Below are positions 22,697-33,454 of a stretch of DNA of 64,000 nt, piece by piece. This DNA comes from Megascapheus bottae. Lineage: Eukaryota; Chordata; Mammalia; Rodentia; Geomyidae. The notes beneath the pieces are model-generated. The model was not told the origin of the DNA, ran no database searches, and saw only the letters and a program-made list of their open reading frames with translations. The stretch lies in the NCBI GenBank assembly GCA_024803745.1, contig JANJXV010000130.1:548501-612500 (forward strand). Direction: 5' to 3'. The position numbers and the translations under genes were made by a program. Positions within the stretch are counted from its first letter, which is position 1. The number at the start of each line of letters is the position of its first letter.

Positions 22697-23091
22697 ATGA
22701 AGATGAGGTGGCAATGTTACTACTGGAACCCTAAAAATTGGAAAGTGAGTAGGAGGATGTGCAAGTTAGGATCCTTTGGTGATAAATCACAAAAATTGGG
22801 GAGCTCACTGGAAGAATGTAGGACAGCTCTTACAAGAACCAAAGAAGTGAAAGAATTAGGCTCAGGAAATGCAGCTTTAGGAAGCTTGTGGAAAGCTAGG
22901 TTGGTCTCATGGGAAACCTGCAACAGGGTGGAACTCCTGCAATCAGTCCAGTGTTCCTCGGAGGGGGAATTTTAATGGCAGCCAACCATTGGCTGGAGGA
23001 AGGGGTGAAGGTTGACTGACAGTGGAGGCTGTCTAAGTGGGGCAACTTCACCTTCCAATGACAAGTCAAGCCCCACCCCCTTCCTTCCAAG

Positions 23092-23280
23092 CTGTTGTTC
23101 TCAACCAAGCGCGCATTTTTCCCACCCAGGAAATATTCGGAAATTCTTTCAAATGACTTTTACTTTCTAAAAAGTAGCAGTGAAGAGAGGTGCTACTGTC
23201 ATCTACTGGGCATAGGCCAGGACACTCCTCCATATCCTGCAATGCTCAGGCTAGCCCCAGAACCCGTGATTCAGCGCAGG
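23092..23280 (+). mobile_element. MER5A (hAT-Charlie non-autonomous DNA transposon)
   Basis: It starts 'ctgttgttctcaacca' and holds, in order, 'gtgctactgtcatctactgg', 'gcataggccaggacactcct' and 'atcctgcaatgctcagg', all diagnostic of MER5A. The 3' terminal part is missing or too diverged to see. This is an old fossil shared across placentals. Confidence 0.88.
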
Positions 23281-23574
23281 AGGTGAGAAATCATTTTGGA
23301 TTTGAAGGAGGAAAAACAACAACAACAACAAAACCCCCTGAGCTCGACAGAGAGACAGAAACAACAGAAGTCCATCAGGTAAAAAAAAAATGGATGGAAG
23401 GACGGAACAAACCATGAGATGATAAGGAGGAGGGGAAATGAGATGGTGAGGGAGGTTCAGGTGTTTGAGGATGATGAAGGTCATGGAAGAGAACTGATGG
23501 GTGGGGCAAGTGTGAGTGTGTTCGTATCCATGGCACTGCCTTTGTAATTATATGGCTTTAGACTCCTTACCAAT

Positions 23575-23725
23575 TTCTTGACTGCTAGTTATCAGCAGCT
23601 TCCTTAGGGATAGGACTCATCTGTTTTCTTTATCATTGCATTCAAATACCTGGAAAGATGTCTGGCACATAATACAGGATCTTCAAAGTACTTGCTGACA
23701 GAATGGACAGATTAGATATAGTTAG
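23575..23725 (+). repeat. L2-type 3' end
   Basis: The phrases 'agggataggactcatctgt', 'tatcattgcattcaaatacc' and 'tctggcacataatacagg' match the 3' end of L2 ('gcctggcacatagtagg' type wording). Confidence 0.7.
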
Positions 23726-24119
23726 AGTCCTGGATGTAGATTGATTGGTAAATGATAGGTTGATGTTGACAGAGAATGTAGAAAGATGGGAGAGGAATAA
23801 ATGAACTAAGGGTACACTTAGCAATACTTCGTGCACAAGGGAAGAGTTGTAGGTTATATTCTTACAGGTGGTCTGTCAGATTCTTCTCTCCAAACCACTG
23901 CGAAGCAAGCTAGCATTTGAGCACACAGCAGAAGACTCCAGCTGACTAAGCCCCATAATTCTTGGACTTTCCAGGTCCTGGCTGAGCCACATGGTATGTG
24001 GCTGTCACATTCTGACCTGCACAGGGTGCTCAAATAGGCCTGTGCAGGAAGTGCTCTGTCCCAGGAAGGCAGAGACAAGCTACTAGAATGACTTCAAGGC
24101 AGTGTCTTGTCTGTGTAGC

Positions 24120-24310
24120 CTACTAGTTGTTTATTTATCAAATATATGTATGGTGTCAGCCTACCATGTGCCTGGCACAGCGGCAGATACAAAAGATCCA
24201 TTGGTTAAAAAGATGCAGCAAAGGTAGTCTTTACTGCTATGGTCTTTAAAATCAATGGGAAGAGGCAGAGAATAAATGGGTCAACAGAGACATATGCAAT
24301 GATAAATGGT
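24120..24310 (+). repeat. Old mammalian repeat, L2-like
   Basis: It contains 'cctaccatgtgcctggcaca' followed by 'agatacaaaagatcc' and 'gcagagaataaatgggtc', in the order of the common 'gtgccaggcactg ... acaataaa' mammalian repeat. Exact family uncertain. Confidence 0.55.
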
Positions 24311-25465
24311 GACAAGCAATATAATTACATAATCAGAATATAGATAAATAACGAAGAAGGAAACTGGCTAGAACCCTATCATACAAGCACACAAGGTCAG
24401 GTCAAGGACAGTCTGTGAGAATCTGGTAGTTTCATACCAGAACAGGAATGGAGTCGATGTGTAGGAAATTAAAAAGTAGCCATTTAAACAATATCCACTA
24501 CAGACATCATGGTGCAAAGCTTGCTCCATGTATATGCCATGGCCAACATGATCACAAACCAAATGACCCTCTTCCCTGAGATTTTTCCAGAGACTGGAGG
24601 GACTCTGAACAGAAAGTGGTCCCTGAGGAAAAGTGCAGGCCAACGTTGCTCTTCAAACTCCTGGAAACCCTGCTCCAAGCCAATGCCAAAAATAATCCTA
24701 TTAGTCACATTCGAAGTGCTAAGCAGAAACAAAAAGAAATCAAAATTAATTTCAATTCTTTACAGTGACAGCAGCAATTAAGGTGACAAGATTATGGAAA
24801 TTATCGCCACCGAGGGAGATCTTTGCCCATGAGGGGGAAAAATAACCAGTAAAACAGGAGAAGTAAGAAACAGGGATTTGAACTGGGTTATGAAAAAAAA
24901 AAACCTATGGGCCACCAATTCTCTGGGAACTAGAAATGGCCATTTCGCCATGCAATGATAGTTTACTCTGCCGTGACTGTAACTCTGCCTTGGTGGTGGA
25001 AAGCGACTGAGGTTTGTAAAGTTTGCACATTCATATAGTAAGATTTTTGCTTTTCATAAGGTGATACTCAAGCAGGTTGTCTCCACTTCTTTGTCTGCTG
25101 CCTGGTCCTCTCTCTTTTGAGAACCATACCTTTCTCTGTGCTTTCTCCTTTCTTACTGATCCCATCCACAGCAACCTGGGGTTATAGAGGAGTGTTACAA
25201 AGCACTCAACACCATACTTCCTAACCAGTACTGCTGTTTCCTGAGGAACACTAGGAAACCTAGAAAAGACAGAGAGGCAAGCCTGTGGCTTTACTTCTTC
25301 AGGAACTTTACTAGACCAGGAGATGAAGGGGCACTTCTGGTGAAAGTAGTAAATACCGTCTGTTCAGTCTGTTGTTACCCATCTACCACCCTCTAGTCTC
25401 TGTACTGTCCAGAGAGCCTCGACCCATGTGTCTTAGGAAAAGGCATTTAACTCATGCTCTGTAGA
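24311..25465. other. Unique sequence, nothing recognised
   Basis: Overlapping 80-90 codon frames on both strands at 24368-24781 have no recognisable motif and appear to be chance. Confidence 0.4.
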
Positions 25466-25640
25466 ACCACTCATCCATGCACTCACGCATCCATTGATGT
25501 ATCCATCATTCATTTAGCCATTCAACCATCCATCCATGTATCATCAATACATGCATGCATGGATCCATCCATGCAGCAACCCATCTATCCACACACGCAT
25601 CTGTCCATCATCCACCCACCCATCTATCTATGCACTTACC
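25466..25640. repeat. Degenerate (CATC)n repeat
   Basis: Words CATC, CATT and ATCC repeat imperfectly with frequent substitutions, so this is an old tetranucleotide array. Confidence 0.85.
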
Positions 25641-25989
25641 CAACAGTTGTTTATTAACCAGTGTGATGAGAAGGGAGGAATGGTAGAAATTTTCAATTGG
25701 ATGCTCTCATAGGAAAGGACATGACAGAAATAGACGTATGAATAACCAGGTCTAGAGAGGGACCAATTCAAGGCCCTTGTGCTACCTGTATTGGAAAAAG
25801 CGAAGAGGAGGGTGGCCAGGTAAGAAGAGAGGAGGGCCTATAAACTAAGGCCAGGGAGCTGCTGGGGATAGAATAGATTATGTAGGACCTATAGCCATTT
25901 CAAACATGAAGCTTGAGCAATCATTTCATATTCACATTTCAGCCAAGCTCTCCCCCCCCACACACACACACTGTTGGTCTATCAAGTAG

Positions 25990-26140
25990 ATTCAACCATA
26001 ATAACAGTATTTATCATCGAAACCACTGTTATTGTTGTTCCATTGGAGACTCGAGAACAATGAAGCAAGCAGAGAAAGTAATTTCCCCAAGGTCAAGGTC
26101 ACCAAAATGGGAAGGAACACAGTCAGGATCCCATTAGAAG
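25990..26140 (-). repeat. MIR fragment
   Basis: It contains 'gtaatttccccaaggtcaag' with 'gaagcaagcagagaaag' before it and 'acacagtcaggatccca' after it, the MIR core on minus. Confidence 0.65.
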
Positions 26141-26218
26141 GTTGTCGACCTGAGATGATTAGAGAGATTTTTCTGTCTCCAGATATCTGTGCTGTATAAC
26201 CTCTTGCTGGGTTAAGCA

Positions 26219-26495
26219 TTGTTCTGCTTGTTTTCTTTCTTGTAGTTGAAGTTGCAGGTACAGAGTCCCCAGTCTCATCCTGATTCAGGGTCTGGGAGCT
26301 GTCCCTAAGCCTCTTTGTGCTCAAAACTAGCATTCTACCCCTCCAGCCACAGCACCACTTCTAGTTTTTGAGTGGTTAGTTGGAGATATGAGTCTCATAG
26401 GGGCTTTTCTACCTGGGCTGCCTTTGAACCACGATCCACAGATCTCTGCCTCCTGAGTAGCTAGGATCACAGGTGTGAGCCACCAGTGCCCGGTA
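26219..26495 (-). mobile_element. 7SL-head/Geo SINE
   Basis: Head on minus at 26385-26495 ('gctcacacctgtgatcctag', 'ctactcaggaggcagagatc'). The Geo half is at 26265-26380 with 'gtgctgtggctgg'. An AT/CT-rich stretch marks the tail side. Confidence 0.88.
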
Positions 26496-26827
26496 GGTGT
26501 GGCTGTATTCCAGGTGATTCCTTGTGCGACAAGGAGTCATAGTGGGAAGAGACAGTTGGAGGGAGTTTGGGCCCCAGTTCAGGGCAGGTCTGAGACCGTG
26601 CCCAAATCAGCCCTGAACAGAAGCAGGAGTAACCAAGCAGGTTGTGTTCAAGACAGGATATCATTAGGCTAGGACTGAAGGGATTTATCTCATTTCATAT
26701 AGGAAAGATTCTGTTGCAGTATTTCTTTTAATGATATTTATTCTTTTTTAATAATTGCAAATATAATGCATACTGATGGTGGAAATTACCATTACAAATA
26801 AATAGAAAAATAGTCTTTTCTGTTTGT

Positions 26828-26928
26828 TTGTACGTGTTCTATATCCCTGGCTGTCCTTGAACTTGTGATCCTCTTGTTCTAGCTTCTCTAGTGCTGGGAT
26901 TACAGGTATGCCCCATCATACTCAGTAT
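26828..26928 (-). mobile_element. B1 SINE
   Basis: On minus: 'ggggcatacctgtaatccca', 'gcactagagaagctagaac', 'ggatcacaagttcaaggac', then 'agccagggatatagaacac'. It is close to the classic rodent B1 order with the 'gggctatagag' type end, about 100 bp. Confidence 0.85.
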
Positions 26929-26990
26929 TACATTCATGCTTAGTAATTCTGTGCTTTTCAATCCAATATAAATCTGCCCCTTCCATGTAT

Positions 26991-26991
<1 letters not shown>

Positions 26992-27029
<38 letters not shown>

Positions 27030-27060
27030 CACGTACACGTACATAAACACACACACACTC
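26992..27060. repeat. (AC)n microsatellite
   Basis: AC tract of about 17 units, then an imperfect AC/GTAC tail. Confidence 0.95.
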
Positions 27061-27065
27061 ACCTA

Positions 27066-27165
27066 GACTCTCTGAGCCTCTGTTTTCTTTTCTATAATAT
27101 GGAGATAAAAATATTCACCTTTCAGGGTTACATAATGGATGCTTAATTACTTATTCTGTTTGATT
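27066..27165 (+). repeat. MIR fragment
   Basis: It contains 'gagcctctgttttcttttc', 'ataatatggagataaaaat' and 'cagggttacataatgg', in MIR order on plus. Confidence 0.75.
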
Positions 27166-27169
27166 TTCA

Positions 27170-27480
27170 TCCACTTGACATTCTATAATGAACATTTTTC
27201 ATGTGTCATTAACTACTCTTCAAAAACATGACTTTTAATGGCTGCATAATATGCCATCATTTAATGAGCCATAATTTATTTAACTATTCTGCTCTTATTG
27301 AACTTTGAAGTGTTTTCTAATATTTTGCTATGCGAGATAACACTGCATACTCAAATCTTTCTTGACATCTTTTTTATTCCCCCTTAGGATAAACTTCCAA
27401 AACAGAAATGACACAGAAAAACAGTACATGAATCTTCAATGTTTTTATGCATCTGGTGTCAAATTATTTTCTTGGGGGTG
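27170..27480 (-). repeat. Old L1 fragment
   Basis: It contains 'ggctgcataatatgccatc', 'agccataatttatttaac' and 'ttaggataaacttccaaaac', the antisense of old L1M ORF2 and 3' region. The L1 strand is therefore minus. Confidence 0.72.
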
Positions 27481-27599
27481 GGGAAATATATATTTCTAAT
27501 GCCATCTAATGAATAGTTATTTCAAATTCAACACACCAGTCAGAGAAGTGCATGTGTCAGTATGTTTGTGGATGGGAAGAAGAAAGATTGAACCCATAG

Positions 27600-28260
27600 G
27601 ATGTTTCAGAGCCATCCAACCTTTTCTATGTATAGAATACATTCAATTCCTTATATGAGAGACTCAGAAATGGATGCACTTTCTAATCACTCCCCCGATG
27701 CTAAGAAATCTTTATCTTGGGAAAGCCATAATTTCTCATTGGCCAAGTTTTTGAGATTAGTCCATGTCTTAAAAAACAAAACCAAAACAAACTCACTAAC
27801 TCTTGCACTCATCTGGTCCCTATTGCTGTGTCCCAATCATCCTGACGGGATTGATAATTGTGGCAATTGGCATAAAATGATTGCTACCTGCTGAGGCAAT
27901 CACTTCCAGCTTCGGCAGAAGCTGATGAGCAATTCATTATGGAGGACGTAATTGATGTAAAAGCCGAGAGGAAACGTGGGATTTCTCCTAGGATCTCCAG
28001 AATTTCGTGCATTTGACCCTCCCTGGCACCGAATCAGCTGCAGCGAGCAGGAATTTGAGATCGTACCAGGGTGGCAGGGTAAGCATACCATGCAAAGTGC
28101 ATGCAAATATTTGCAGAACCTGCCTTGAACTTGAGGATGTGACCTTGAACAAGAAACCCATGTATGAGACAGCATCGTCTGGATGATGACAACGACCTTG
28201 GCATCAAAGCTCAAAGCTAGCCTCTCCAGTCAGCCATGAAAGAATAAAAAGGGGGCAGAG
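27600..28260. other. Unique block, possible conserved non-coding element
   Basis: No repeat signature here. From 27840 to 28210 the sequence has balanced composition, several CpG, homeodomain-like TAAT/ATTA words and a perfect 14-bp palindrome TGCAAATATTTGCA at 28102-28115 that includes an octamer ATGCAAAT (28101-28108). Conservation is not tested. Confidence 0.35.
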
Positions 28261-28261
28261 G

Positions 28262-28372
28262 AAGCTGCAGGTATAGCCCAGTGGTAGAGTGTGTTATTTT
28301 GCATGCATAAGTCCCTGGGTTCAAATCCCAGCATCATCCCTTCCAAACAAACAAACAAAAACAAAGAGGTGC
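28262..28372 (+). mobile_element. ID element SINE
   Basis: A box 'tatagcccagtggtagagtg', B box 'gggttcaaatccca' and an A-rich tail of AAAC units ('aacaaacaaacaaaaac'). It has an extra 'ttattttgcat' between the boxes relative to typical ID. No Geo monomer follows, so it is a single-unit ID-type copy. Confidence 0.85.
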
Positions 28373-28424
28373 AAAACATGTGTTCCAACACAGGCTAGCT
28401 ATCTAGGCCAGATCTCTGGAAGTG

Positions 28425-28540
28425 GACAGCCTGGATTTGATGCCTGCTTTCATTTTCTCCTGCCCTAACTGGGAGAGGCTGAGTAAGATAGCCAGGTCCT
28501 GCTTCTCTCTCTACAGAAATGGCATTATTAACATGGCTGC
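28425..28540 (+). repeat. MIR fragment, weak
   Basis: It contains 'agcctggatttgatgcctg', 'gagaggctgagtaagatag' and 'ctacagaaatggcattatt', in MIR order with heavy divergence. Confidence 0.45.
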
Positions 28541-29084
28541 TTTTCGTAACTAGACCAATGATGATTCTAGAACCCCTCCCGCTGCCTGCAGTCCATCCAC
28601 CATAGGCAGCTGTTGCCTCTGCAACAGTAATCCTCCTCAGTTTTAGACAACACCCAAATCTCCAGGACTCCACAACACCCCAGCTCTTTCCATCCCTCAC
28701 CAGCCACAAAGCTGGCTCAAGATGCCCTCTGTGTTACAGTAACTTGACCTACCTACAGTGTGCCTCTGGACCCCAAATGAGGTAGGAAAAGAAAATCCCC
28801 TATTCTGCTTTTGGCTCTCTTCCCTCTCCATCAGTCTAGCTGGTTTCCCCTCCCTGCATTTCAGCCCAGAGCAGTTGACTGAGACTCATCCGCTTCCATC
28901 ACCTGCCAGGCCAGCTGAGCTGCTAATATCTTCCTGCCCAGCTCACCTCACCTATCATGGCAGAAACAGGGACTTAGCTGCTTCACAGCCCCCACTCTGC
29001 ACCCTTTGCATTTCCACAGTGGCATCTTTCATCCCTCATTCTATGAGCGGCACCCCAGAACACCACCGTGGGTCTGTTTCGCAC

Positions 29085-29470
29085 AGCCTTAAGGGAATAC
29101 CACAGACTGGGTGATGTATGGTGAGCATGAATTTACTTCTTGCGGTTCTGGAGCTTGCAAACTCCCCCAGGGAAGAGTAAGGATCAGGGGTCTTCACCCT
29201 GCAGGATCTCATGGCAGAAGGTGGGATGGCAGAAGGAGAGGGGGGAATGGGTAAGGAAAGATGGATGAACTCCAGACATGTCATCCTTTCCTAGGGAGCT
29301 CACCGTGGGTGGCAGGAAGATACTGAGATCCCCCATTGTCTCTTGGGAACTGAGCCCCCCCACACACACACCCCAGACCCTTCCTTCTGCCTCTGTTGCC
29401 TAAGAGATTAAGGTTCCAAACACATTCTTTCGGGGTGATATATTTCTATCAAAGCAAATACGCTTTGCAC
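29085..29470 (+). repeat. Old dispersed mammalian repeat (same family as 2233-2350)
   Basis: It starts 'aataccacagactgggtgat', then 'cttcttgcggttctggagc', then 'gatctcatggcagaaggtgg' and a 3' part with 'ggttccaaacacattc'. It covers more of the element than the copy at 2233. Family name not assigned. Confidence 0.55.
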
Positions 29471-30015
29471 CAAACAAACGGGTGGGGGTGGGGGCTCAGT
29501 TTCCCTTTGCAGTTTCTCAAAATGTTATCTTTCTTACAAAGAACACATCACAAATGCAAGTCAAGTCTTTGAAGGGTCCCAACAGTGGGACATAAGTGGC
29601 AGAAAAGAACCCAAGACTTCTCCAAATAGCTAGCCAACAGAGAGTAGAATAAGGACTCGTTCTCATCAGTCAGGCACAGTTAGGTTAACCACAGCAGGTT
29701 AGGTCAGGGGAGGTTGACCTTCCTGTACACAGGGTGCTCGTATCCAGTCGTCACTACATACGAAATTTCTAGCATCTTCTAGACCTTTCTCTGAGAAAGC
29801 ACACAGCATGCTAATTTCCTTCTCCCTCAAATTATCTACTTCAGTGGCCATGTTGGTGTTTAAAAAGAAAACCTGCGCAGATCCCGACTTTTTCCAAATG
29901 ATTTTGACATCCCTACAAACCAGTCCTTCATCTTCGGAAGGATGATGGAGTTCTACACTCTCTAAACCCCCTGCACCACACCCATCTCTCTCTCTGTGGG
30001 TCTATCGAACACCCT
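29471..30015. other. Unique sequence, nothing recognised
   Basis: A short C/T-rich run at 29975-30000 is the only notable feature. Confidence 0.4.
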
Positions 30016-30016
30016 G

Positions 30017-30238
30017 GGTCACACTTAGGTAGAACTTAGGGCTTTGAGTTCTCCTTTAGTTTCATTGCTCAAGGCTGACACTCTACCACCTGACCCACTC
30101 TTTCACTTCTGGCTTTGGGCTCATTCCTTGGAGAGAGTGTCACAGACTTTTCTAGCGAGGGTGGCTTTGAACTGTGGCCCTCAGATCTCAGCCTCCTGAG
30201 TAGCTGGGATTACAGGCATGAGTCACTGGCTCCTGGCT
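30017..30238 (-). mobile_element. 7SL-head/Geo SINE
   Basis: The head on minus is clear at 30140-30238 ('tgactcatgcctgtaatccc', 'agctactcaggaggctgag'). The Geo half (30017-30115) is diverged at its 3' end. Confidence 0.85.
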
Positions 30239-30239
30239 T

Positions 30240-31685
30240 CTCTTCACCTTCCTGAGGGGATGAAGTCTGCCCCCTTCAGGGGCTCTCTACAATGACCTCA
30301 CAGTGAAATCACCTACGGAAGTTGAAAAACTACCAAGTATCTTGCCGATCTCTGGGAGAGCCCTCAGGGTTGTGGTGGTAGCATTTGGTGGTGGTTTGGT
30401 ATTCGTGTGAGTGTTTCATAATAGCACAGGCCTGGCACCGAGTTTGGTGTATACAATCCTTTGCCATTTAGCTCTTCAGCATTCTGTATGTTAACATTTT
30501 ACCTTTAGCAGACTTTCTCCTATAACCATTAAGAGGAGTCACTAAAATATCACTTGTCCCCAAAACCCAAACAAATCTTCCTTAGTGGAAGCTTCTATCT
30601 ATCAGATAGGTGCATAAAAGATTTTACAAATAAATACGAAGCTCGAGCAATAACTCCCTCTTATGGAATCAGTGACTCACCCATTTTTACCCCTCCACGG
30701 CTAGTGCTTATCTGCTCCCAAACCTGGCCTGCTTTGCTTTATGGTGATTGTTTTTCTTCAGCATGTTTTAATCGGGCAAAGGGCTCTCCCCAGGTTGACT
30801 CTTAAGGGCACACATGGCAATGTAGCCAGATTAACCTCATCTCTTGCTCTCGCTCCTTCCCATTCCCCTCTCCTCCACCCCTCGAGTAAATAGCTCTTCC
30901 GGTAAGTTTCCTTATGCTCTCTGCACACATAGGCATCATGATATTATTTGTCCTCCATCACTCTTTCCTTCTCCCCCCTCCCCAGCCAGCCAGGCCCCTT
31001 CCCTGGGATTTGGTCATCTGTAGACACCTTAGCAAAACTGCATTATTCCTGACATCCACCCCATTTGCTTCCGGAACCAGTCAGGGGAAGCCTCATTCCT
31101 GCTCCTTTCACCTTGCTTGACTTGTCCACCTTCACGGTGATTTCTATGTATCTGAATATCAGGCGAGTGAGGGTTTCGGTGTAATGAGACTAGACGGATT
31201 CTGATTCTTCCTCTTTATTATCTTGAAAGCCATATTAACCTAGTCTAGGCCGATCTTATAATAAAAGCTGCAGGGAGAGTAGACTGATGGAGATAAAGCA
31301 ATTCCTTGCTTGGAAGTATCATCTCTCGTGCTGATCCCCCATCACTTAAAATCAATTCTCAGCATGTAGGGTACAGCTCTTGTTCTCCATGTTAATAATA
31401 CCCACGGTCCAGGGCCTGATGATATCCTAGAGGCAGAGGAATGTGACACCACTGACTTCGTATGAGAGGTAAAGAGAAAGGCAAGGTTCATTCTGGACCT
31501 AAACAGGTGAACAGCAGGGTTGCTATTGAGGATGAAGAGAATAGACTTTCCATTCAGAGGACAGAAGGCCTGAAGAGACAGTAGAGCATTGATACGTTTT
31601 ATAATTAGCAGATGGACCAGCATTGTCCGTGCGTCTTGCGCTGTTCTAAGATCTCACCATTGCTCCATTGAATTCTCACACTGAG
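30240..31685. other. Unique sequence, nothing recognised
   Basis: Moderate GC and no SINE in 1.4 kb. Open frames of 68-93 codons lack motifs. Confidence 0.4.
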
Positions 31686-31795
31686 AGCAAAGAGCCATTG
31701 TGCTCAGAGCTGTGATCACACAGACGGGGAAACAGGGATTATGGAGAACTGTCCTAGAGTTACACATCTCAATTAAGACAGGATTTCATTCTAAA
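31686..31795 (-). repeat. MIR fragment, weak
   Basis: It contains 'acagacggggaaacaggga' and 'gtcctagagttacacatctc', recalling the MIR core on minus. Confidence 0.45.
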
Positions 31796-31802
31796 TAATA
31801 AG

Positions 31803-31886
31803 ACCAGGCACTGGTGACTCACTTATATAATCTTAGCTACTCAGGAAAATGAGGTATGATTATCAGTTCCAAGCCCACAGGACTCT
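31803..31886 (+). mobile_element. 7SL-head/Geo SINE, outer copy, part 1 of 3
   Basis: This is the head of the outermost SINE of a nest ('aggcactggtgactcac', 'cttagctactcaggaaaa'). It stops at 'cacaggactc', where a minus-strand SINE enters. The remaining parts are 32119-32210 and 32370-32420. Confidence 0.8.
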
Positions 31887-32118
31887 TTTTTTTTGTGGGT
31901 CATGGGGCTTGAACTTGGCCTGGGTGCTATCCCTGAGCTCTTCAGCTCAAGGCTACCACCCTACCCTTGAGCTCAGCCCCATTTGCCATTTTCAAGAGAT
32001 TAATTGGAGGGAAGAGCCTCAGATCCTTTTGTGCCTGGGCTGGCTTTGAACCTTGATCCTCAGATCTCAGCCTCCTGAGTAGCTAGGAATTACAGGCGTG
32101 AGCCACGGGCACCTGTCT
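31887..32118 (-). mobile_element. 7SL-head/Geo SINE nested inside another SINE
   Basis: Full-length minus-strand copy. The head is at 32020-32118 and the Geo half at 31890-31990, followed on plus by a T8 run that is its A tail. It sits inside the head/linker of the outer plus-strand SINE, where the words 'gagactctcatctccaa' resume. Confidence 0.85.
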
Positions 32119-32210
32119 CCCGGAGACTCTCATCTCCAATTTCACACCAAAAAGCCAGAAGTGACTCAAGTAATAGGGCACTAGTATTGAGCAAAAAGTT
32201 CAGAGATAGA
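32119..32210 (+). mobile_element. Outer nested SINE, part 2 of 3
   Basis: It resumes at 'ggagactctcatctccaatt', continues 'aaaaagccagaagtgactca' and stops at 'aaaaagttcagagatag', where a third SINE enters. Confidence 0.8.
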
Positions 32211-32369
32211 CAGGTGTGGCGTAATCCTAGCTACTTATGAGGTTGAGCGTGAGGATTGCAGTTCAAAGCTGGTCTGTGGCTCAAGGGGTAGTGCAGTAGC
32301 CTTGAGCTGAAGAGCTCAGGGACAATACCCAGGCCCAGAGTTCAAGCCTCAGGTCCTATTAAAAAAAAA
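32211..32369 (+). mobile_element. 7SL-head/Geo SINE, internally deleted, nested
   Basis: It has head wording 'aggtgtggcgtaatcctagc', jumps from 'gcagttcaaagctggtc' straight to the Geo half ('tgtggctcaaggggtagtg'), and ends in A9. Flanks 'aaaaagttcagagatag' and 'aaaaaggtctgagacag' look like a diverged target duplication. Confidence 0.8.
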
Positions 32370-32420
32370 GGTCTGAGACAGTACCCAGGCCCTGAGTTCA
32401 AGCCCCAGGACCAGCAATGC
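32370..32420 (+). mobile_element. Outer nested SINE, part 3 of 3
   Basis: It holds the last 45 bases of the Geo monomer ('gacagtacccaggccctg', 'agttcaagccccaggacc'). This is exactly the piece missing from part 2. A CA repeat follows. Confidence 0.8.
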
Positions 32421-32476
32421 ATGTGCACATACACACATGTGCACATACACACACAGACACACATGCACACACATGA
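32418..32476. repeat. Imperfect (CA)n microsatellite
   Basis: CA and TGCACA words follow the SINE 3' end; it probably grew from the SINE tail. Confidence 0.85.
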
Positions 32477-32479
32477 TGG

Positions 32480-33232
32480 CATCTCCTTTTATGCCTACTC
32501 CCAATCCTTTTGTCATAGCACACAGGACAAAGAACCACCAATTTAAAGTATGAAGCAGCTGTCTGGACCTCTTATCAAGAAGACACAGCCTTAGGCCCAC
32601 AGGCTGGCAGGGAAGGCACGCACAGATGAGGCTCTGAAATGACATTATCTCTCCCACCCCCACTTTGCAGGAGAAGCGATTGTCAGAACCATGGACAGGA
32701 CGCTTCTGGACTAATTCCTGTTTTCTGATCATTAGGAGAACAATAATAAAAACTCAGACAGGTCTTGTTAAGAGTCAAGCGCACTCTCGCTCCAATTCCC
32801 TACATTCTTCTAATCCACCATCTCGCACTGGAGGTACTATCAGAGCATCCTGGAAACTATAAAGTCCTGAGACAACGGGGTAACAGGTTCAAGAGGCTGT
32901 TCCTGATATACAGACAAACTTCAAGAGCAGAGAAATCTCCCCTGGGAAAGCCACTCTGCTGTCATTGTTCCCTTGTTTTCTAGGTAGTTACAGCAACTGC
33001 TCTGCCCAGGTAAAAAATGATGAGAGCCCATTGAATTTGTATAACACTGAACTTATAAAGCTCCCTCACAAGTATTGAAAAAAGTATCACCAAAGTGTGA
33101 TAACAGAGGCCACAGGAGACATGTAAGATGTGTCTGGGTAGTGTGAGAGTAAAAAAAAAATCATCCTCTTAATGCATTTTAGGGAAAATATAATTAGCAA
33201 GTGAAAATCATGATTTCACAGGTTTTATTTCT
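32480..33232. other. Unique sequence, nothing recognised
   Basis: No repeat seen; overlapping frames of 65-72 codons lack motifs. Confidence 0.4.
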
Positions 33233-33248
33233 CCTGATCAACTCCTTT

Positions 33249-33438
33249 TTTTTTGCCAGCCCTGGGCTTGAGCTCAGGGCCTGAGCACTGTCCTTGGACT
33301 TTCTCAAGGCTAGAGCTCTACCACTTGAGCCTCAGCACCACTTCCAGTTTTTTTCTATGTATGTGGTACCGAGGAATCGAACCCTGGTCTTCGCAAATGC
33401 CAGGCAAGCACTTTAACCAGTAGGCCAAACTCCCGGTC
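33249..33438 (-). mobile_element. IDL-Geo SINE, young, intact pol III promoter
   Basis: Full length with an exact B box GGGTTCGATTCC and an A box TGGCCTACTGG on minus. It is flanked by perfect 16-bp copies of 'cctgatcaactccttt' at 33233-33248 and 33439-33454, and ends in an A tail. It is among the youngest-looking copies in the window. Confidence 0.95.
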
Positions 33439-33454
33439 CCTGATCAACTCCTTT

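Noticed and set aside
28262..28352. Possible tRNA gene
   Set aside because: It has A and B boxes but no foldable acceptor stem and ends in an AAAC tail; it is an ID SINE.
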